Assembly: GCA_018262385.1 (NCBI GenBank) | Contig: JAGSPQ010000101.1 | Location: 1 to 8,393, forward strand | Source of the DNA: Myxococcaceae bacterium | GTDB taxonomy: Bacteria; Myxococcota; Myxococcia; Myxococcales; Myxococcaceae | DNA: 8,393 nt | Reading direction: 5' to 3' | Shown here: positions 5,080 through 8,393 of the stretch, piece by piece | Position numbering within the stretch: the stretch's first letter is position 1 | Layout: each line of letters begins with the position of its first letter | Position numbers and translations under genes: made by a program | Notes under the pieces: generated by a model | Told to the model about the DNA's origin: nothing | Database searches by the model: none | Seen by the model: the letters and a program-made list of their open reading frames with translations, nothing else

Positions 5080-6500
5080 CCGGTCGCCGCCAACAGCGCG
5101 CGCGCCCGGGGATGGGCGGCGTCTTCCGCCAGCGTCCCCTCGAGCGCGGTGCGCGCCTCGGCCACGTTGCCCAGATCCAGCAGGCACAGCGCCAGGTTGA
5201 AGAACGTGGTCGCGTGCGGGCCCCGCAGCTCGACCGAGCGGCGGTAGTAGGCCGCGGCGTGCGACAGCTGGCCCGCCCGGTGAAGCACCGTCGCAATCTC
5301 GAAGGCGAGGTCGTGCGCATCGGCGAGCACGAACCGGTTGATCCACGTCTCGTCGAGCGCGGCGACCAGGGCAGCCACCTGCGGGGCCGGGGTCTGCGCG
5401 GACAGCCGCGCGCGCAGCAGCGCCGACACCCGCAGCAGCGCATCGGGGTCGAAGTGGGTGAACGCCAGCGCCTGCAGCAGCTGGGGGACGGTGGCCTCGC
5501 TCGAGGCGAGCTGATCGAGCAGCACCTCGGCCTGGAGGGGGAAGTTGTGGGCCGCCGACTCGCTCCAGGCCGCACGCAGCGCCGACACCGATCCGGCCGG
5601 CAGCCCCTGGACCATCGCGTACGCGCCGAACCGCATCTGCGGCACCGCGGGAGCCAGGAACGGCCGCCAGCCCGCCCACGCCCGCAGCGCATCGAAGTTC
5701 ACCGACGCCGAGACACAGCCGTGCCGCGCCAGGCTCGCCGTGTCCTCCCCTTGCAGCTGGGCGAGGGCCGCCGGGCCCTTGTCCGCCACCAGCCACAGGT
5801 GCGGCCGCCGCAGCTGGGCCGCGATCGCCTGAACGCACCCGATCGATCCGGTCGGCCACAGGAAGCGCCCGGCCCCGAGGGCGGCCGCATAGCCCACCAC
5901 CGAGGGCGGCGGAGCGGTGGCGCCGTCGACGAACTTCCACTCGATCCGATCCAGCGGCGCGTCGGGCTCCGCCGCCCACACCTCGACGTGCTGCGCGCGC
6001 GCGATCCCCTGCTCGGTGCGCCACGCGTCGTGCGGCAGCGAATCGAAGAGGTAGTTGGCGACCACCACCACCGGGCCCGGCGGCAGCGTCAGCCCGGTGG
6101 GCTCGAGCGCATCGAGCTGCTGCAGCGACAGCCGCCCCTGCGCGATCCACGGCCGCAGCTGGGGGTGCTGCGCCGCCGCCTCCAGGTTCGCGCGCGAGGC
6201 GTCGGTGAAGCGGTAGTGGAAGGGCACCCCGCGCTGCTCGAGCGCGCGCATCAGGTTGAACGCCAGCCGCCCCACTCCCCCGCCCAGCTCGAGAAGCTGG
6301 ATCGGGCCGGGAAGATCGCGCGCAAACCCGATCGCCGCGTCGGCGTACGCCGCTGCCAGCAGCAGGCACGAGGTGATGCGCCACGGCACCACGCCCGAGG
6401 TGAACGCGGCGGGGCCCTGCTCCTCGTAGAAGCGGCGCTGCCACCGCCACAGCACGGACTGCGAGAGCCGGCACGGGCCATCGATGCGGGCGGGCTTCAC
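5076..6500 (-). CDS. MidA/NDUFAF7-like SAM-dependent methyltransferase fused to C-terminal TPR repeats
   Basis: This 474-residue protein has a Rossmann methyltransferase half and a helical-repeat half. LLELGGGVGRLA (69-80) is the SAM-binding glycine loop, with Glu71 and Gly73/75/77. RFTDAS (97-102) corresponds to the acidic end of the second strand. VVVVANYLFDSLPHD (144-158) matches the MidA-family segment that usually reads NE-(hydrophobic)-x-DALP; here Tyr150 stands where Glu is usual. SASVNFDAL (264-272) resembles the later HVDFTAL-type motif. Residues about 393-474 form two TPR units (LAFEIATVLHRAGQ, FFNLALCLLDLGN). MidA relatives methylate an arginine of a respiratory complex I subunit in mitochondria; the substrate here is unknown and may be bound by the TPRs. 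No signal peptide is seen. The start is GTG at 6500-6498 and overlaps the upstream gene's TGA (GTGA). With no Shine-Dalgarno sequence, translation probably depends on coupling. It is the last gene of the three-gene cluster. Confidence 0.78.
   Translation of the reverse strand: MKPARIDGPCRLSQSVLWRWQRRFYEEQGPAAFTSGVVPWRITSCLLLAAAYADAAIGFARDLPGPIQLLELGGGVGRLAFNLMRALEQRGVPFHYRFTDASRANLEAAAQHPQLRPWIAQGRLSLQQLDALEPTGLTLPPGPVVVVANYLFDSLPHDAWRTEQGIARAQHVEVWAAEPDAPLDRIEWKFVDGATAPPPSVVGYAAALGAGRFLWPTGSIGCVQAIAAQLRRPHLWLVADKGPAALAQLQGEDTASLARHGCVSASVNFDALRAWAGWRPFLAPAVPQMRFGAYAMVQGLPAGSVSALRAAWSESAAHNFPLQAEVLLDQLASSEATVPQLLQALAFTHFDPDALLRVSALLRARLSAQTPAPQVAALVAALDETWINRFVLADAHDLAFEIATVLHRAGQLSHAAAYYRRSVELRGPHATTFFNLALCLLDLGNVAEARTALEGTLAEDAAHPRARALLAATG
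5085..5121. repeat. Inverted repeat just past the tatA stop
   Basis: CGCCGCC (5085-5091) is complementary to GGCGGCG (5115-5121), with 23 bases between. It lies within the last codons of the minus-strand methyltransferase-TPR gene, a few bases beyond the tatA stop. It could serve as a weak transcription-stop structure for tatA, but seven-base GC-only arms arise easily in DNA of this composition. Confidence 0.25.
6497..6500 (-). promoter_or_regulatory. GTGA start/stop overlap coupling the helical-repeat and methyltransferase genes
   Basis: On the minus strand, bases 6500-6497 read GTGA. GTG starts the methyltransferase-TPR gene while TGA ends the helical-repeat gene. No Shine-Dalgarno sequence precedes the GTG, so re-initiation by ribosomes finishing the upstream gene is the simplest model. 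Confidence 0.75.
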
Positions 6501-7249
6501 GGCGCCCCCGGAGGAGACTGGAGCAGCACCTGCGCCTGCTCGCGGATTTGCGGATGCACCGCCCGATCTGCGGCGAGCTCGCGCAGATCGGCCCCCGACA
6601 GCAGGGGGACGATCTTCGCTGCCACCTCGGGCGGAAAGTACGGATTGAACACCAGCGCCTTGCGCACCATCGGGCGCACCGACCAGCGCGCCGATCTCCA
6701 GATCTCGACCAGCGGCTCCGGGCGCGCCGGCCGCCGGGCGGCGATCCGCACCACCAGCGCCTCGGTCAGGCGGGGGTTGATCAGCACGTTGCGAATCACC
6801 GAAGGGTCGGTCGTCACCGCGAGCTTGGCCAGCTCGTCGGGGTTTCGGGTCAGCCGGGCGATCTGCTTCAGCCGGCCCAGCGGCTGGGAGAACAGCTTCG
6901 AGTCCGCTCGCTTCGCCGCTTCGATCTCGTACTCGCGCCGGGCCGGCCCGTCGGTGAACAACAGCTCGACCTCGTCGAGGTCCTGCAGCGCCGCCACCCG
7001 GCGCAGCGCGGTCGCGTAAGGGATCTGCGCCGCCTCCATGTCGAGCGCGCGGGTGAAGGCCGGCAGCACGCAGGTCGCCGGCTCAGAGCCCCCGCGCGCC
7101 AGCCGCATCAGCCCGCGCAGCAGCTCGGTCGCGTCGGTCGGATCCAGCCGGCCCAGCAGCCGCGCGGCCGCCTTGCGGACCACCTCCGGACCTCCCCCCA
7201 GGGCGTGGAGCCGACGCACCACCTCCCGCGCGTCATCGTCCCCGGCCAT
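6497..7249 (-). CDS. Alpha-helical repeat protein (HEAT/LRV-like), unknown function
   Basis: The 250-residue product has no signal peptide or membrane segment and is predicted to be nearly all helical. The first half (1-130) is a run of Leu/Ala/Arg-rich helices. From about 132 to 243, units repeat in the style of HEAT or leucine-rich-variant repeats, with recurring turns: RNPDELAKLA, TDPSVIRNVLINPRLTEALV, RPMVRKALVFNPYFPPEVAA, VHPQIREQAQ. The NP-x-x-(T/P) turns at 158-162 and 202-207 are the clearest repeats. Such solenoids usually bind other proteins, so a scaffold or adaptor role is reasonable, but no enzyme motif is visible. I do not recognise a named family. The ATG at 7249-7247 starts two bases after the TGA of the upstream membrane-protein gene, and GAAG overlaps that stop as a weak ribosome site. 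Its own stop overlaps the GTG of the methyltransferase gene. This tight packing implies production in matched amounts with both neighbours. Confidence 0.8.
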   Translation of the reverse strand: MAGDDDAREVVRRLHALGGGPEVVRKAAARLLGRLDPTDATELLRGLMRLARGGSEPATCVLPAFTRALDMEAAQIPYATALRRVAALQDLDEVELLFTDGPARREYEIEAAKRADSKLFSQPLGRLKQIARLTRNPDELAKLAVTTDPSVIRNVLINPRLTEALVVRIAARRPARPEPLVEIWRSARWSVRPMVRKALVFNPYFPPEVAAKIVPLLSGADLRELAADRAVHPQIREQAQVLLQSPPGAP

Positions 7250-7251
7250 CT

Positions 7252-8393
7252 TCAGCGCGCCGCCGTTTCTCCCTGCCGCGCCTCGATCACCGACACCCTC
7301 ACCCGGAAGCCCTTCAAGTCGGGCGGGTACTCGTAGAACGGAACCAGGAAGCCGCGCTTCTCGCCCGGCATCACCTCGGCGGCTGCCTTCTCGAGCTTCT
7401 GCATCAGGCGCTCGACATCGTCCGCCACCGAGATCGAATAGAGATCTTCAGGGGTGGGCGCGGTGCCAATCCAGACGTCGGCATGCCGGATCGGCGCGTC
7501 GCCATCGAGAATCTCGGCCCGCACCTTCGCGCGAATCGCTTTGTCGCCGCGGTTCTTCACTTCGCCCCGAACGAAGAAGACCGGCCGGCCCGAGCGCGTG
7601 TCGTAGAGGCCATTGGAGATGTCCAGCGCCGCCCACTCGGTCGGAGAGGAGAAGGCCGCTTTGAGCCGCTCGGTGCTGAACGAGGCGAGCTCCACCTTCC
7701 CTTCGCTCAGGTAGACGGTGACGATCACCGTCAGCAGCGCCACCAGCACCGAGGCGATCGCGACGTTGAAGATCAGCCCGCCGAGCTTGCGCCGGGGCCC
7801 CACCGCCTCGAACTGTTCGGGCGCAACCACCGGCCCGCTCGCCGGAACGCTCGGTTGCCGCGGCGGCATGACTGCCATCGGCCGATCCGCGGCCTGCGGC
7901 GTGCTGAAGCTCTCCGGGGCGTGGCCGGGCTCCCGCGCCGGCATGTCGAACAACGCCGCGCGCTGGCTGGTGTCCGCCGCGACCTCGCCGTCGTCGCTCA
8001 ACCCCAACGCGTCGGGCCGCATGCTCTGCTGGGGAGGCGGCGGCTCGCTCGCGGCGAAGAAGTCTCCCCCACCCGGGCCAAACACCGACGGCACCTCGGG
8101 CTGGGGGGTGATCGGCGCGGCGGGGCTGGTCGCGTCGCCGTCGCCGAGCGACATCGCCGCGAACGGATCGTGACCCGAGCCATGGTCCGCCGGCGCCTGG
8201 TAGGCCGGCGCCGGGCGGGGCGCGGGCGGGGGCGCGCCGAAATCGAACGGCGCCGGTGCCGGCGGGGCGTCACCTCCGAGCGCGGCCGCGAAGTCGAACG
8301 GAGAGGGCCCCTGCTGGGTCACCTGGTCCTGCAACGGCTTGCGCCCGGCCGGAGTGGGTGGCAGCGACCCGACCCGGGTCGGCTGCTCGAACA
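7252..8393 (-). CDS. Pro/Ala-rich single-pass membrane protein with DUF3426-like C-terminal domain (5' partial)
   Basis: The frame stays open to the right edge. Codons beyond the TTG at 8334 read FEQPTRVGSLPPTPAGRKP, so that TTG is probably an internal Leu and the true start lies outside. Counting it as residue 1: 1-180 is a disordered Pro/Ala/Gly linker with recurring Phe/Asp motifs (PFDF at 12-15 and 29-32, DPF at 56-58, DFF at 91-93). A basic RRK (181-183) then leads into one membrane helix at about 187-208 (bases 7711-7776). The C-terminal 215-355 is a beta-rich domain with SNGLYDTRSGRPVFFVRGEV and NRGDKAIRAKVRAEI, resembling the DUF3426 family, whose members often carry an N-terminal zinc-ribbon. 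Such a ribbon would lie outside this window and is only predicted. The basic flank suggests the linker faces the cytoplasm and the domain the periplasm. Molecular function is unknown. It is the first visible gene of the three-gene cluster. Confidence 0.82.
   Translation of the reverse strand, partial: FEQPTRVGSLPPTPAGRKPLQDQVTQQGPSPFDFAAALGGDAPPAPAPFDFGAPPPAPRPAPAYQAPADHGSGHDPFAAMSLGDGDATSPAAPITPQPEVPSVFGPGGGDFFAASEPPPPQQSMRPDALGLSDDGEVAADTSQRAALFDMPAREPGHAPESFSTPQAADRPMAVMPPRQPSVPASGPVVAPEQFEAVGPRRKLGGLIFNVAIASVLVALLTVIVTVYLSEGKVELASFSTERLKAAFSSPTEWAALDISNGLYDTRSGRPVFFVRGEVKNRGDKAIRAKVRAEILDGDAPIRHADVWIGTAPTPEDLYSISVADDVERLMQKLEKAAAEVMPGEKRGFLVPFYEYPPDLKGFRVRVSVIEARQGETAAR

Noticed and set aside
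4801..6474. 557-codon minus-strand open frame overlapping the methyltransferase gene
   Set aside because: Wrong frame of the same strand. The SAM loop and TPR motifs are in the 5076-6500 frame; this one is Ala/Arg/Gly-rich without motifs.
4575..7019. 814-codon + strand open frame across the phosphodiesterase, tatA and methyltransferase genes
   Set aside because: It opposes genes with recognisable motifs, runs through the tatA gene in another frame, and its product is low-complexity Arg-rich sequence.
8190..8214. Perfect eight-base inverted repeat (CCGGCGCC with GGCGCCGG, nine-base loop)
   Set aside because: It lies within the Pro/Ala-rich coding region, where GC-only codons make such repeats likely, and it has no position suggesting regulation.
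8332..8334. TTG as the start of the DUF3426-like protein
   Set aside because: The frame continues to the window edge with the same Pro-rich composition, and family members usually begin with further N-terminal sequence, so the start is probably outside.

Overview
The window is GC-rich and almost entirely coding, with seven genes and no gene-free stretch longer than about 81 bases. The mix suggests a delta-proteobacterial, probably myxobacterial (Myxococcota) chromosome. The signs are GC-saturated third codon positions, very long multidomain secreted proteins, and a membrane protein with a long Pro/Ala linker and a DUF3426-like C-terminus. This assignment rests on protein style, not on a marker gene. 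I see no mobile element, CRISPR array, rRNA or tRNA.

Layout: on the + strand, a very large S41 (CtpA/Prc-type) C-terminal processing protease enters from the left edge with its N-terminus missing. Its catalytic part is followed by a charged linker, two related beta-sandwich repeats, an SH3-like module and an Ig-like module. After a 42-base gap comes a secreted protein that looks like an outer-membrane beta-barrel. It meets, tail to tail, a minus-strand glycerophosphodiester phosphodiesterase. That gene is divergent (81-base gap) from a small + strand TatA-like translocase subunit. The TatA gene meets, tail to tail, a three-gene minus-strand cluster that runs in from the right edge. In transcription order the cluster holds a Pro-rich single-pass membrane protein with a DUF3426-like domain (5' end off the window), a HEAT/LRV-like helical repeat protein, and a MidA/NDUFAF7-like methyltransferase fused to TPR repeats. 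Spacing in the cluster is 2 bases and then a 4-base GTGA overlap, so it is very likely one translationally coupled operon.

Functional themes are the cell envelope (protease, outer-membrane protein, Tat export, lipid head-group turnover) and an uncharacterised membrane/scaffold/methyltransferase trio. The features most worth a second look are: the two convergent junctions, which both interlock their stop codons in a CTAG tetramer, the only two CTAGs I found by eye in the window; a nested palindrome just past one of them; the TatA hinge, where the usual FG is FS; the MidA-like enzyme, with NY in place of the usual NE; and the modular tail of the protease. No element is clearly a new defence or mobile system. 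The coupled trio is the best candidate for an undescribed system, and its function is unknown.
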